Assembly: GCF_030315685.1 (NCBI RefSeq)
Contig: NZ_JASXSI010000018.1
Location: 38,634-102,633 of the forward strand
Direction: 5' to 3'
DNA: 64,000 nucleotides
Source: Gordonia sp. ABSL11-1
Lineage (GTDB): Bacteria > Actinomycetota > Actinomycetes > Mycobacteriales > Mycobacteriaceae
The notes under the pieces are model-generated. The model searched no databases. It was not told the DNA's origin and was given only the letters and a program-made list of their open reading frames with translations. The translations under genes were made by a program, and so were the position numbers. Shown piece by piece: positions 25,101-34,584 of this stretch; the first letter of the stretch is position 1, and each line of letters begins with the position of its first letter.

Positions 25101-26225
25101 TCAGCCGATCGGCAGCTTGCCACCGAACAGGCCGTAGACGATCGAGAGCATGGCCCTCAGTACCTCGGCCGACACGTCCTGACCCTGGCCGAGGAGGAGT
25201 TGGGCGATGGCCTGCGGGTCCTCGGTGCCGAGGAGCTGTTGCACGAAGGGGATCACCGATGCCAGACCCGAGTCGTCGGTCGTGCCGCTCGGCGCTGTCG
25301 TCGTCGGCGGATTCGCGGTACCCGAGGTCCCACCGGGCGCCGACGTGCTGGGCGCACTGTTGTCGGGCGCACTGTTGTTGGGCACCGAAGGCGCGGCGGC
25401 CGGTCCGCGGACGTAGTTCATGATGCCGTCGGTGATGGCCATGGCGTACTTGAGTTGGCCGTCCTTGCCCGAGAGTGCCGCAGCCTCACCGGGATTGGAC
25501 AGGTTGCCCATCTCGATGAACACGGCCGGCACCTTGGTCAGGTTCACCGCCGCGATGTCCGAGCGGGTCTGAATCCCCTTGTCGACCCCGGCGTAGTTGG
25601 CCGCCGGGAAGCCTGCCTTCAGGAAGGCGTCGCGCATCGTCGTCGACGCCGTGCGCCCGTCGCCACCCTGTACGCGGTTCACCGTCGCATCCGGCACCGG
25701 CAGCGACGGGACGATCATGTGGAAGCCCTTCTTCGACCCGTCGGACCCTGCGGTCGTCGAATCGGCGTGCAGGCTGACGGCCACCGCCGCACCGGACCGA
25801 CTGGCGGCAGCGGCCCGCTGGTCGACGCATCCACCCCAGCCGGTGTCGTCGGGACGGCTGAGCACGACGCGGGCGCCCTGGCTCTCGAGTCCCGACTTCA
25901 CCAGTTGGGTGATCTGCCAGTTCACCGTGTGCTCCTTGGCGCCGTTCACCGCGGTGGCCCCGGTGGTCTGGCAGTCCTTCTTCCCGCCACGACCGTCGGG
26001 CACCTGGGCGTTGAGACTGTGTCCGGCCGAACTCCCCTGATGACCTGGATCGAGGAAGATCGTCTTGCCGGCCAGGATGTTGACCCCGGGGGCGGCGCCC
26101 GCGGTGGGTGCCGTCGCCGTAGTGACGGCGATCGAGCCGGCCACGACCATCAGTGCCGACACCGCGGTCGCCATCATTCGTCGGCGGAGCAGCCCTCCAT
26201 GCCAGACAGGCACACGGCGGGTCAT
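25101..26225 (-). CDS. Secreted N-acetylmuramoyl-L-alanine amidase (Amidase_3)
   Basis: About 374 residues from the ATG at 26225; upstream in-frame ATGs repeat MTQ/MTI codons, so the true start is uncertain. A signal peptide ends near TAPTAGA. Zinc ligands are seen in FLDPGHQGSS (His), AKEHTVNWQ (Glu) and VSLHADS (His); the catalytic Glu is in VFIEMGNLSN. It cleaves the amide between muramic acid and the stem peptide and resembles mycobacterial Ami1. After the domain comes a Pro/Ser/Thr-rich linker with repeated NNSAPDNSAPSTSAP, then a short helical tail. Confidence 0.9.
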   Translation of the reverse strand: MTRRVPVWHGGLLRRRMMATAVSALMVVAGSIAVTTATAPTAGAAPGVNILAGKTIFLDPGHQGSSAGHSLNAQVPDGRGGKKDCQTTGATAVNGAKEHTVNWQITQLVKSGLESQGARVVLSRPDDTGWGGCVDQRAAAASRSGAAVAVSLHADSTTAGSDGSKKGFHMIVPSLPVPDATVNRVQGGDGRTASTTMRDAFLKAGFPAANYAGVDKGIQTRSDIAAVNLTKVPAVFIEMGNLSNPGEAAALSGKDGQLKYAMAITDGIMNYVRGPAAAPSVPNNSAPDNSAPSTSAPGGTSGTANPPTTTAPSGTTDDSGLASVIPFVQQLLGTEDPQAIAQLLLGQGQDVSAEVLRAMLSIVYGLFGGKLPIG

Positions 26226-26372
26226 CACACTCTGGATCGTCATCTGCTGGGTCATCCTGCGTCGCTGGGTCATCACACATCGGACGCCCTCGGCCGACCT
26301 GCGGTCGGATCGGGCGCCACACTCCCTTCCAAGATGCAACACTGGCCACATTAGTCACATTCGTACCAAGTG

Positions 26373-26392
26373 AAACAGGCCGCCGGCTGTTT
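26373..26392 (-). terminator. Candidate terminator after the CobW gene
   Basis: Read on the minus strand, AAACAG-CCGGCGGC-CTGTTT forms a 6-bp stem extended by inner C-G pairs, and the right arm ends TTTCA. It lies about 30 bp past the CobW stop and before the amidase promoter region (26226-26372). Confidence 0.45.
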
Positions 26393-26424
26393 TGAAAATT
26401 CGCGACCTGGGCCGATCGAAACCG

Positions 26425-27483
26425 TTAGGGAGCTGTGACCAGGTGCCGGGTGATGCTGAGAATGCCGTGCTCATCAGGCACACCATCGTCGACAGCGCAG
26501 GTCAGGGCCGTGTGGACCGCGTCAGGGTCCACGCCGGCGCCGATCACGACGATGGACGTGGCCCGCTGTGCACCGCCCCACGCTCGCCGCTCGACGCGGA
26601 CGAACCCGCCGACACCGTGGACGATGAACTTCTGACGATGGCCGGGGACGTCGAACGCGACCACACCCTTGATGCGGTAGCACCCCGCAGGCGGACGTTC
26701 GAGGAATTCGGCCAGTCGACGCGGATTCATCGGGGCGTCGGAGACGAACTCGACCGACTGATAGCGCTCGTGCAGATGGTCCCGGTGGTCCTCGCCACCC
26801 GAGGTCGGATGCGCGTGTGAGTCCTCGGCAAGCAGTTCGTCGAGCGTCAGTTGCCCGTGGCGCGGTGCGGAGTCGTCGCCCGACCGGCGACGGGCGTCGA
26901 AGAGCATCTCGGGATCGACGACGGCGTCGGCCGTCGCGATCATCGGAGCAGTGTCGTTGCTCGCCGCCACCAGTGCACGGACGTCGGCGATCTGCGCCTC
27001 GCCGACGAGGTCGGTCTTGTTGACGACGACCAGATCGGCGATCTGGATGTGCCGGTCGATCTCGGGATGTCGCACACGCAGATCGGCGAACTGTGCGGCG
27101 TCGACGACGTAGACCAGGCCGCCGTAGCGCAGCCGCGGGTCGGCGAAGCCGGTGATCATCCGGATCAGTGCCCGGGGTTCGGCGATCCCGCTGGCTTCGA
27201 TCACGATGGCATCGATCTGCGCAGACGGCCGCAGCAGGCGGGTGAGCGCATCCTCCACCCCGTCGGCGTCGACACTGCAACACATGCACCCGTTCGACAT
27301 ACTCACGGTTCCGTCCGTCTGCCCGGCGATCAGCATCGCGTCGATGTTGATGGAACCGAAGTCGTTGACGAGGACTCCGATCCGCGATCCGGACGCCTGG
27401 CGTAACAGGTGATTGAGCAGCGTCGTCTTCCCGGACCCGAGAAAGCCGGCCACCACGATGACGGGCACCTGCCGACGACTCAC
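26425..27483 (-). CDS. CobW/COG0523 G3E-family GTPase, metal chaperone
   Basis: 352 residues. Walker [18 protein letters not shown], the metal-binding SNGCMCCSV (CxCC), the IEASGIAEP segment, VNKTD guanine-specificity motif, and a CobW C-terminal domain ([12 protein letters not shown]). A His/Asp-rich stretch ([17 protein letters not shown]) before the C-terminal domain is typical of zinc-handling ZNG/YeiR/YciC types. It probably transfers zinc under limitation. It overlaps the trhO stop by 4 bp. Confidence 0.93.
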   Translation of the reverse strand: MSRRQVPVIVVAGFLGSGKTTLLNHLLRQASGSRIGVLVNDFGSINIDAMLIAGQTDGTVSMSNGCMCCSVDADGVEDALTRLLRPSAQIDAIVIEASGIAEPRALIRMITGFADPRLRYGGLVYVVDAAQFADLRVRHPEIDRHIQIADLVVVNKTDLVGEAQIADVRALVAASNDTAPMIATADAVVDPEMLFDARRRSGDDSAPRHGQLTLDELLAEDSHAHPTSGGEDHRDHLHERYQSVEFVSDAPMNPRRLAEFLERPPAGCYRIKGVVAFDVPGHRQKFIVHGVGGFVRVERRAWGGAQRATSIVVIGAGVDPDAVHTALTCAVDDGVPDEHGILSITRHLVTAP

Positions 27484-28391
27484 CGGTGCCGCTCCCCCAC
27501 CGCGGGCTTCTCGGCCTCGCCGGTCGGACCGACGTCACCGGCGACCTCGGATTGACACGACGGGCACAGCACCGCCAGTTCCCGGCCCAGCGCATCCGGG
27601 AAGTTCGCGACCGCATTCGTGGCGGTGCCGCATCGGACACAGGCGCCGACGACGGGCGCGTCATCCGAGAAGTCCACGGTCATCCGCTCGTCGAACACAT
27701 AGAGGGAGCCCTGCCACAGCCCCCGGTCGCCGAACTCTTCGCCGTATCGCACGATGCCGCCGTCGAGTTGGTACACCTCCCGGAATCCCCGGGCCCGCAT
27801 GAGACTCGTGAGCACCTCGCACCGCACGCCCCCGGTGCAGTAGGTGACGACCGGACGATCTTTGAGGTCGTCGTAGCGACCGCTGTCGAGCAGCGGGACG
27901 AAATCGCGGGTGGAGGTGGCATCTGTGATGACGGCACCGTCGAAGTGGCCGACCTCTGCCTCGATCCGGTTGCGACCGTCGAAGAAGACCACCTCGTCAC
28001 CCCGGTCGGCGACGAGGGCGTGGACATCCTGCGGACTCAGATGGACCCCGCCGCCGACGACACCGCGGGAATCGACCGCCACCTCGCCGGGGACACCGAA
28101 CGTCACGATCTCCGGACGCACGCGGACGCTCAGGCGAGGGAAATCGTCACCGCTGCCATCCGACCATTTGATGTCGGCATTCTTGAACGCGGGATAGGAC
28201 CGCGTCGCCTTCACGTACTTTTTCACCTGGGTGATGTCGCCACCGACCGTGCTGTTGATGCCGTGAGGTGACACGATGATCCTGCCCCGGAGACCGTGCT
28301 GTTCACACACCGATTGCTGCCACAGCCGGATGGCCTCCGGATCCGCCAGCGGTGTGAACACGTAGAACAACACGATCTTGGGGGTCGACAC
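27480..28391 (-). CDS. trhO: tRNA uridine(34) hydroxylase TrhO
   Basis: 303 residues from GTG 28391. N-terminal acylphosphatase-like domain ([20 protein letters not shown]), a rhodanese domain with the catalytic Cys in [11 protein letters not shown], and a C-terminal zinc-like end ([17 protein letters not shown]). TrhO hydroxylates U34 in tRNA for mo5U/cmo5U-type modification. The GTG lies 1 base from the GTG of the divergent lipoprotein gene. Confidence 0.93.
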   Translation of the reverse strand: MSTPKIVLFYVFTPLADPEAIRLWQQSVCEQHGLRGRIIVSPHGINSTVGGDITQVKKYVKATRSYPAFKNADIKWSDGSGDDFPRLSVRVRPEIVTFGVPGEVAVDSRGVVGGGVHLSPQDVHALVADRGDEVVFFDGRNRIEAEVGHFDGAVITDATSTRDFVPLLDSGRYDDLKDRPVVTYCTGGVRCEVLTSLMRARGFREVYQLDGGIVRYGEEFGDRGLWQGSLYVFDERMTVDFSDDAPVVGACVRCGTATNAVANFPDALGRELAVLCPSCQSEVAGDVGPTGEAEKPAVGERHR

Positions 28392-28392
28392 A

Positions 28393-29190
28393 GTGCAAGA
28401 GTACGGACACCCGGGACACCGATCGCGACGCGTCTGGGGCATTCTCGCCGGTACCGTTCTCGCCGCGGGAGTGTTGTCGGCATGCTCGGTGCCGACGGAG
28501 ACGACACCGTCGCAGATCGTGATCCCGCCGACCGATGTGTTGTCGACGGAATCCGAGATCACGACCACCACGACCACATCTCAACTCTCCGACGACGACA
28601 CACCGGTCGCCGCATTGCCCAACTGGACCTATGGGCGGGTTATCGCTCTCGCGCCCCGCGTGGACAATTCCCGGTATCACCAAGGGTCGGTCACCCCGGA
28701 ATCTGCATTGGTGGACACCTCACGGTTTCACTTCTCGAATCCCAGCCGTAGCGTGAACTGTTCGACAGGAACCAATGGAACAGCAACGCTGGCTTGTCGC
28801 ATCAACACCGAAAGGCGCGGGACTCCACCTCCCGACACGCCGACGACGTGCCAGTGGGCCGGAAATCTCGTGATCCTCCACTCCGATGGTGCCGAGGACG
28901 GCGCGTGCTCGAACCGCTATCCGGCTCTCTACCGGAGTTCAATCGTCGACTACGGGTACACGATTTCCGTGTCACGATTCTCGTGCCTCGTCGAGGTGTC
29001 GGGAGTGTTCTGTCTGGAATCACGCTCGAAATCCGGATTCGCCCTCACACCAACGGGTTACCGCGCAATCGAAGCCGCCGACCGCGCACCGGCCGCATTG
29101 GTCGGCCTGCCCGGATCCGCCACCGCCGACGACGGGCCGGCAAACAGTTCTGAACCCGAGACCAGAAACGTCCCTCCGCCCACTTCGTGA
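28393..29190 (+). CDS. Putative lipoprotein, secreted
   Basis: 265 residues from GTG 28393, with GGGGG upstream as a ribosome site. A lipobox is clear: [16 protein letters not shown] with Cys at about 31. The mature part starts with a Thr-rich tether (TTTTTTS) and contains six further Cys residues ([39 protein letters not shown]), which suggests disulfides in a small extracellular domain. No family recognised. The start is 1 bp from the trhO start on the other strand. Confidence 0.75.
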   Translation: MQEYGHPGHRSRRVWGILAGTVLAAGVLSACSVPTETTPSQIVIPPTDVLSTESEITTTTTTSQLSDDDTPVAALPNWTYGRVIALAPRVDNSRYHQGSVTPESALVDTSRFHFSNPSRSVNCSTGTNGTATLACRINTERRGTPPPDTPTTCQWAGNLVILHSDGAEDGACSNRYPALYRSSIVDYGYTISVSRFSCLVEVSGVFCLESRSKSGFALTPTGYRAIEAADRAPAALVGLPGSATADDGPANSSEPETRNVPPPTS

Positions 29191-29257
29191 CCGATCCCGC
29201 CTTGCCTCCGGATGCGTTCTTTGCATACCCCGAGGAATGGCGAGGTTCTCAGGAACT

Positions 29258-29280
29258 CCTTAATTTGTAAGGTCTAGTAT
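29258..29280 (+). promoter_or_regulatory. AT-rich palindrome and possible -10 box upstream of lsr2
   Basis: CCTTA-ATTTG-TAAGG (29258-29272) is a perfect hyphenated palindrome. TAGTAT at 29275-29280 is a fair -10 hexamer. The 29240-29400 stretch is much richer in A/T than its surroundings, which suits Lsr2 binding and self-control. No good -35 was seen. Confidence 0.35.
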
Positions 29281-29405
29281 GTGTTCGACCAACAAAGTGA
29301 ATCAAAGGTTGTTGCCCCGTCAGCCCAGACTTTGCGTACCACGACTCGTTGGTCGGGACAATTCACGCGAGAACAGATTCTCACCACGAGGACAGGGAGT
29401 TCACC

Positions 29406-29741
29406 ATGGCGAAGAAGGAAATCGTTCAAGTCATTGATGACATCGACGGCAAGGTCCTCGACGATTACGAGACCGTGCGCTGGTCGTTGGACGGAAAGAC
29501 CTACGAATTCGACACATCGGCGAAACATGCCGCGCAGTTCCGCGATTCTCTGACGAAGTACGTCTCGGTTTCGCGGGTCACGTCATCGCGTGGCGTGAAG
29601 CGTACGACTCCGATCTCGACGACGCGGAGCAAAGAACAAACGAAGGCGATTCGCGACTGGGCGAACAAGAACGGATACGACGTCAGCGATCGTGGCCGTA
29701 TCCCGCTCAGCGTGATCGAGGCATTCGAGGCCGCGCACTGA
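29406..29741 (+). CDS. lsr2: Lsr2-family nucleoid-associated protein
   Basis: 111 residues. N-terminal dimerisation domain ([20 protein letters not shown]), a basic linker, and a C-terminal DNA-binding domain ([20 protein letters not shown], with the RGR-like minor-groove hook). Lsr2 is the actinobacterial H-NS analogue and silences AT-rich, horizontally gained DNA. The ATG at 29406 follows GGGAG at a good distance. A strong hairpin follows the gene. Confidence 0.95.
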   Translation: MAKKEIVQVIDDIDGKVLDDYETVRWSLDGKTYEFDTSAKHAAQFRDSLTKYVSVSRVTSSRGVKRTTPISTTRSKEQTKAIRDWANKNGYDVSDRGRIPLSVIEAFEAAH

Positions 29742-29786
29742 TCGATGGCGGCACACGCCGCCGACTCACGCCGCCATCGGTGGCCT

Positions 29787-29825
29787 ACGACAGGCCCGGT
29801 CCGTTCCACGGACCGGGCCTGTCGT
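29787..29825. terminator. Strong hairpin terminator after lsr2
   Basis: A perfect 17-bp stem (ACGACAGGCCCGGTCCG and its exact complement) with a 5-base loop TTCCA, 46 bp past the lsr2 stop. There is no long T-run, as is common in actinobacteria. Confidence 0.8.
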
Positions 29826-29891
29826 CGTACCGGCCCGGCCGCAGGGATCGTTCACCGCCATTCCCGGCATCACCCTGCCTACGATGACCCC

Positions 29892-30584
29892 GTGACGACG
29901 TTCGCGTTCATACCGGGGGCCGGTGGAGACGCATGGGATTGGCATCGGGTGGTCGCGGAACTGGCCGGGCGCGGACACCGTGCGGTCGCGCTCGCGCTGC
30001 CCGCCGCGAACCCCGACGCCGACTTCGACACCTACGCGGACGCGTGCATCGACCAGCTCACCTCGGCAGGCGTCAATCCGGTGGACGACGACATGATCGT
30101 CGTGGGACTCTCGCTGGGCGGTTTCACCGCCCCGGTCCTGGCCGCCCGTCTGGGCGCGGACGGGATCGTGTTGGCGAACGCGATGATCCCGAATCCACGC
30201 GAGACCCCTGGGCACTGGTTCTCCACGAGCGGCGCCGGACCGGCCCGCGCCGCATTGGCCGCAGAGCAGGGTCGCGTCCTCGGCGACGATGTCGACATGA
30301 TGGCCGAGTTCTTCCACGACCTCCCCGCCGACCTCGTGGCCCAGGCCATGAGCCGTCCCGAACCCGAGCAGGCAGAGGACATCATGAGCTGCCCGACCCC
30401 GTTCGACGAGTGGCCGGCCGCGATGCGGGTCATCACCGGACGCGACGACCGCTTCTTCCCACCGGACTTCCAGCAGGTCATCGCCCGAGAACGTCTGGGC
30501 GTCGACCCGATGGTCGTGCCGGGAGGTCACCTCATGGGACTGAGTCGGCCTATCGAGGTCACCGACGCGCTCCTGACCGGCTGA
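29892..30584 (+). CDS. Alpha/beta-fold hydrolase
   Basis: 230 residues from GTG 29892. FAFIPGAGGDAWDWHRVVAE has the oxyanion-hole start, the nucleophile elbow is VVGLSLGGFTAPVL (GLSLG), the acid is likely in ITGRDDRFFP and the catalytic His in VVPGGHLMGLSRP. Closest to small esterase/MhpC-like hydrolases. The substrate is not known. It is convergent with the DUF1707 gene. Confidence 0.88.
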   Translation: MTTFAFIPGAGGDAWDWHRVVAELAGRGHRAVALALPAANPDADFDTYADACIDQLTSAGVNPVDDDMIVVGLSLGGFTAPVLAARLGADGIVLANAMIPNPRETPGHWFSTSGAGPARAALAAEQGRVLGDDVDMMAEFFHDLPADLVAQAMSRPEPEQAEDIMSCPTPFDEWPAAMRVITGRDDRFFPPDFQQVIARERLGVDPMVVPGGHLMGLSRPIEVTDALLTG

Positions 30585-30610
30585 GGGCGCTCGCGTACGG
30601 CCATGTACCG

Positions 30611-30649
30611 AAGCGGGTGCCACTCCAGGCACACCGATCACACCCGCTT
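30611..30649. terminator. Hairpin between convergent hydrolase and DUF1707 genes
   Basis: AAGCGGGTG (30611) pairs perfectly with CACCCGCTT (30641), and inside it GTGCC-ACTCCA-GGCAC adds an inner stem. It overlaps the last codons of the DUF1707 gene. Confidence 0.35.
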
Positions 30650-31231
30650 GATCACGAGCCCCGTCATCGCCGACAGTGCGCCGGACAGGACGATCACCGC
30701 CCCACCGGGCCTCGCCGGAGGGCCGGCCTTGTCCTTCAGTGACGACCACCCCGTCGTCGTAAGGTCCGCGCTCCGGATCTCCTGGTCGGCGCCGAGTCGC
30801 AGCTTCACCGTGCAGGTCGAGACCTGGAGCGCCAGATCGACTGTCGCCGTGGTGAAGACCGCCTTCGAGAAGTCGACATCGAGCGTGCCCCAGGAACCGC
30901 TGACCAACATCTCCGGTGGGACCTGCCATCCGCCCTTGCGTCGCAGGGTCGTCCAGTCGATGTCCCACTCCGTGCGGCCGGCCGGTGTGACGGCCGTCGA
31001 CGACGTCGCGGTCGGACGGGCATCCGGGAACAGCATCGCGGCGTTCGGCAGGTCGGCGAGCAGCGCACGCAGGTCTCCGCGGGTACGTGCGGCGATGACT
31101 GCCTCCGAGCGTTCCTCGAACTCGATGATCTCCAGATATCCGGACGAGAACGCATCGCTGAGCAGGCTGGTCGCCCGCTCGCGCTCCGGGTGTCCGACTC
31201 GGACGTCCTGGTCTTCGACGCTGTCGGCCAT
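30638..31231 (-). CDS. DUF1707 (SHOCT-like) domain protein
   Basis: 197 residues from the ATG at 31231. The N-terminal DUF1707 motif is clear: VRVGHPERERATSLLSDAFS followed by GYLEIIEFEERSEAV. The C-terminal part (GSWGTLDVDFSKAVFTTATV) resembles the cell-wall-active-antibiotics-response (LiaF-like) beta domain. The last hydrophobic stretch is weak. Probably a membrane-associated stress protein; the role is unproven. Confidence 0.85.
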   Translation of the reverse strand: MADSVEDQDVRVGHPERERATSLLSDAFSSGYLEIIEFEERSEAVIAARTRGDLRALLADLPNAAMLFPDARPTATSSTAVTPAGRTEWDIDWTTLRRKGGWQVPPEMLVSGSWGTLDVDFSKAVFTTATVDLALQVSTCTVKLRLGADQEIRSADLTTTGWSSLKDKAGPPARPGGAVIVLSGALSAMTGLVIKRV

Positions 31232-31914
31232 GCCTGCCACCCTATGCGGCCACACTGCCAGCGTGAAAAGCCGGTGTGCGCGGGGGTCTGTTACGTGTCG
31301 CTTGGCGTCTCATCTACCAGCGCTCACACGACCTCGGGTGTCGACCGGGTCGCACCGCGTGCCTGGGCGTCTCGGGCAACCCGCAGGCGATCGGCGAGGG
31401 CTCCGAACGCATGTTCGTCGACCCATATGTCGCCTCATTCGCTCAACTACGGCGATCCATCGTGAAGGTTGGTTTCCTTCCCGCCTTTGTTGCGCTTGCT
31501 GACGGACCACGTCTCGCCCTCGATCAGAGTGGGATCCAGGGACTTGCGCTCGGAGTGCTTGTTGCCGTCGTCGTCCTCGGACTCGAAGACAGTATTCGGT
31601 CTCCCTCGCTACGGTGTCCTCCGAGGCCAACGGGCCGGTAGGTGCAGGGTGAGTCGCGGTGGGAGAAGACGCGACGCGGGCGGACACGGTGATCACGGTG
31701 TGACGAACCGTGGACGTGGTGGCTGTGGCCAGGCGGGATCCGCTGAGGCTGGCGGCGGCGCGGGTCAGGTTGAACGCGAGGACCGCAGACGCCGGCCAGG
31801 CGGCGTTCGCGTTGAAACTCCGCGGCGGTGCGTACGTCGTCAAGATCGGGTCGCCCCGACGATCCCGTTGCGGTGCCTTTCTGGGCCTGCTGATAACGCG
31901 TCTACGGTTGAGCG
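31232..31914 (-). mobile_element. IS1380-family transposase scar in a gene-poor gap
   Basis: On the minus strand, 31834-31592 encodes FNANAAWPASAVLAFNLTRA followed by ASLSGSRLATATTSTVRHT, which aligns with the C-terminal transposase piece at 45395-46103 (FSANAAWLVCAVIAFNLTRA). Only about 80 residues remain and no complete inverted repeats were found. The rest of the gap (31232-31590) shows no recognisable gene; a minus-strand stretch near 31475-31590 reads like the end of an unknown protein (LDPTLIEGETWSVSKRNKGG). Confidence 0.7.
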
Positions 31915-32373
31915 ATGTTCGAGGAATCGGAGCAGGACCCGTCCATGATCGATCTCTCCGTATTCGTGGAGCATCCGCCCGCTGTCGCATGGCGCGCACT
32001 TACCGAGCCCGAGCTCATCGCCCGGTGGCTTTCGCCGACTGTCGGGTTCGAGCCAACGGTCGGTACGACGTTTATCGTTCAGGTAGCGGTACCGGACAAG
32101 CCCAACGCGGAGATGGCGTGCCAGGTCGTTGCCGCATCAGAACCCGACCATCTCGCCTACAGTTGGACAGACCTTCGGGGTGACCCGCCGCAGCGTTGGA
32201 TCATGGACTATCGCCTGAGTCCACACGGGCGCGGCACCCGCCTGTTCTGGCGGATGAGCGGGTTCGACATCAAGGATCGCCACCAGAAGTTCGCACGCAA
32301 CGGCATCGAGCGCTCGTGGAACCGGGTTCTGCTCCCCAAGTTCGCCGACCTGGTGAAGACGATGGGCACGTGA
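31915..32373 (+). CDS. SRPBCC/Aha1-type (AHSA1) domain protein
   Basis: 152 residues (ATG 31915; ATG 31945 would start at MIDLSVFVEHPPAV). PPAVAWRALTEPELIARWLS is the Aha1/START-like helix-grip signature. The end, GIERSWNRVLLPKFADLVKT, is the C-terminal helix. Such proteins bind small hydrophobic ligands; no enzyme role can be read. It is flanked on both sides by decayed DNA. Confidence 0.85.
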   Translation: MFEESEQDPSMIDLSVFVEHPPAVAWRALTEPELIARWLSPTVGFEPTVGTTFIVQVAVPDKPNAEMACQVVAASEPDHLAYSWTDLRGDPPQRWIMDYRLSPHGRGTRLFWRMSGFDIKDRHQKFARNGIERSWNRVLLPKFADLVKTMGT

Positions 32374-33234
32374 CGAGTTCGGTGGGCAGGCAGGTCGAGG
32401 CGGTTGGTCGCTCGTCGACTACCGGAACATCGGTTCCGCGAGCCCGCAGCAGCGCGAGCGCAGCCCGGGTCCGTTAGCCCCCGTTAGCCCGGCGACAGAT
32501 CGCCAGCAGGCCTGATCGCCGTGGTCGGCGCGCAAGTGGGCTTCGCGAGCGGCGTCCGAACTTTGACGGGACTCAGATCGGGGACGACGACGCCGAATCA
32601 GTCGGCCAGTGGCGTTGTGCCCGTGCATCGGCCACTCGCCTTGTCGATTTCGCCGACGGCGACGTTGGCATCGAGTTGCGCGGTCCCCGCGCGGGTCCGA
32701 TCCTGCCGAGGAGCAGCGTGAGCAACATCGAACTTCCTGCCCCGTTGGTACGATTCGGTGGCCGCACGACATCGGACCTTCTCGGTGTCGGGAGCTTTGC
32801 GGGTACCGTTGCGAATGCCTTGACCCGACCATTCGCGCTGTGCTTACGCCTGTCCCAACCGGATCGGCCTTCTCGTCTGCGAATTCCTCGTATTCTCCGC
32901 GCCGGTGCCGGCGCGCCGCCTCCCGCTCTTCGAGATGGCTCTCGTATCCGCCACAGGACACGGTGTTGGTGTGTCACAGCGTCGTCCAGCGGAGCGAGAT
33001 CGCCGGCGAAAGTCTGCAGCAGCGTCCATTCTCCTCCCCATTGGCGCCGGCCTCGCGGTCCGACGGGTGTGCCGCGGGAACTCGACGCCCGCGACGACGC
33101 CGCACCCGTACCGCCGCCAAACACGCACGCCCCCACCAAGAACGCATGCGCAACAGACCACGACTCATCGCCGGATCCGAACCACCCTGTGTGGGCGCCG
33201 CGACGGATCGTTGTGGACCTTGGACCGATGCCGG
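32374..33234. other. Gene-poor stretch with no recognised gene
   Basis: About 860 bp. Long frames exist on both strands only because of high GC. Two pieces look faintly protein-like: minus strand near 32961-32860 (ESHLEEREAARRHRRGEYEE) and plus strand near 32600-32790 (ATRLVDFADGDVGIELRGPR). Neither matches a family I know and neither has a clear start with a ribosome site. I see no RNA gene. Confidence 0.5.
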
Positions 33235-34584
33235 TCAGCCAACACGCGGAACGGGCTGTTGTTCAGTGAGCGGATCGAGTTGCACACCCTTTCGCCTCTG
33301 GCACAGCAGCTTCTCCAGTTCGTCAACAGCGCCGTGCTCGCGACCTGCGGCGGAGATCTCGCTCTGTAGCTCCGCGGCTCGCCGTCGGAAACGATTGTCG
33401 CCCAGCACCTGACGGACGGCGGCAGAGATGGCGTCCGGTCGTGGCCGCTGGGTCCGCAGGTTGATTCCAACCCCGGACCGGCCGACCCTGGCAGCGACCT
33501 CGATCTTGTCCTCGGTCTTCCCCGCGGCGACAATCGGCACTCCGGCGGCGAGCGCGAGTTGAACGGCGCCGAAGCCGGCGTTCGTGACCAGCACGTCGGC
33601 CAACGGCAGCAGCCGGTCGAACGGGATGAACCGCTCGACGCGAGCGTTCGCCGGCAGCGCGCCGAGGTCTCGCGGATCCCTGCCTCCGGTCACCGCGACC
33701 ACCAGGACGTCCTCGTCGGCCAGCGCCGCGAGCCCGGGCTGCAACAGCTCCGCCGGGTCGGTGGCCACGGTGCCCTGGTTGAGCACGACCACCGGCGTGC
33801 CGGCACCCAGATCCGCCCACCACTCCGGCTCGGTCCAGCTGTCGAGCGGCTCGGGGCGGACAGGGCCGACGAAACGGACATGCCCGGGAAGATCGCGCTG
33901 CGGGTACTCGAATCCTTTCGCCCCCAGTTGGAGGTAAAGGGCAGCGTGCAGCATGTACTCGAACACGATCTCGTCGCGCGTCGGCAGGCCGTGATCGATC
34001 CGGATCTGGTTGACGGCGCGAGTCATCCCGGCAAACAGAGTCCTTCGTACCAGTGTGTGCAACAGCCTGTTGCGTAGGGAGCCGAGGAGTGTGGTCGTCG
34101 GCCCGAGCCCCACCCCGAAGGGCGGTACGTCGTCGCTCGGGAAGCCGACGACGCTGATCCCCAACGCGGCGAACGGCGGGCCGCCGAGTTCGGTGAGCAT
34201 CGGGCCCGCGCCCATCCCCGTGTCACCGACCACCAGATCTGCGGGCTCACGCTCGAGCGCGGCCGACAAATCCGCCAGATGGGTTCGGGTCGGCTCGGAG
34301 AAGCCGACGACCATGTCGAATTTCAGCTTGGCGAGGCCGGACAGCTCCTTGCGTGCGGGAAAGTACTCGTCGAGACCGATCAGGCTGAAGTCGTGGTCGC
34401 TCATCGGGACATACTCCGCGCCGATGGCTCGGATCCGGTCGGCGTACTTGCTCCCGGCGTACCAGCGGACACGGTGGCCGCGTTCGACCAGAGCGCGTGC
34501 GATCGGCAACGCCGGCACCGTATGTCCGTCGGCGGGCGTCGTGGCGAACAGGATGCGGGCGGGCGTCGGGCATGGCGCGGTCAT
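33235..34584 (-). CDS. UGT/MGT-type glycosyltransferase (GT1, GT-B fold)
   Basis: 449 residues. N-terminal acceptor domain (ILFATTPADGHTVPALPIAR), then the C-terminal nucleotide-sugar domain with VVLNQGTVATDPAELLQPGL, the ERFIPFDRLLPLADVLVTNA region and the donor-contact GFGAVQLALAAGVPIVAAGK. Related enzymes attach sugars to macrolides, flavonoids or lipids. It overlaps the SnoaL-like gene by 4 bp, in a set likely controlled by the divergent TetR gene. Detoxification by glycosylation or a small natural-product tailoring set are both possible. Confidence 0.92.
   Translation of the reverse strand: MTAPCPTPARILFATTPADGHTVPALPIARALVERGHRVRWYAGSKYADRIRAIGAEYVPMSDHDFSLIGLDEYFPARKELSGLAKLKFDMVVGFSEPTRTHLADLSAALEREPADLVVGDTGMGAGPMLTELGGPPFAALGISVVGFPSDDVPPFGVGLGPTTTLLGSLRNRLLHTLVRRTLFAGMTRAVNQIRIDHGLPTRDEIVFEYMLHAALYLQLGAKGFEYPQRDLPGHVRFVGPVRPEPLDSWTEPEWWADLGAGTPVVVLNQGTVATDPAELLQPGLAALADEDVLVVAVTGGRDPRDLGALPANARVERFIPFDRLLPLADVLVTNAGFGAVQLALAAGVPIVAAGKTEDKIEVAARVGRSGVGINLRTQRPRPDAISAAVRQVLGDNRFRRRAAELQSEISAAGREHGAVDELEKLLCQRRKGVQLDPLTEQQPVPRVG

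Noticed and set aside
24288..26354. 688-residue plus-strand frame opposite SDR and amidase genes
   Set aside because: Crosses two real minus-strand genes and their promoter region; no recognisable domain.
32374..33234. Possible transposase or RNA gene in the gene-poor gap
   Set aside because: No DDE motif, no terminal repeats, no tRNA-like arms; frames on both strands are equally unconvincing.
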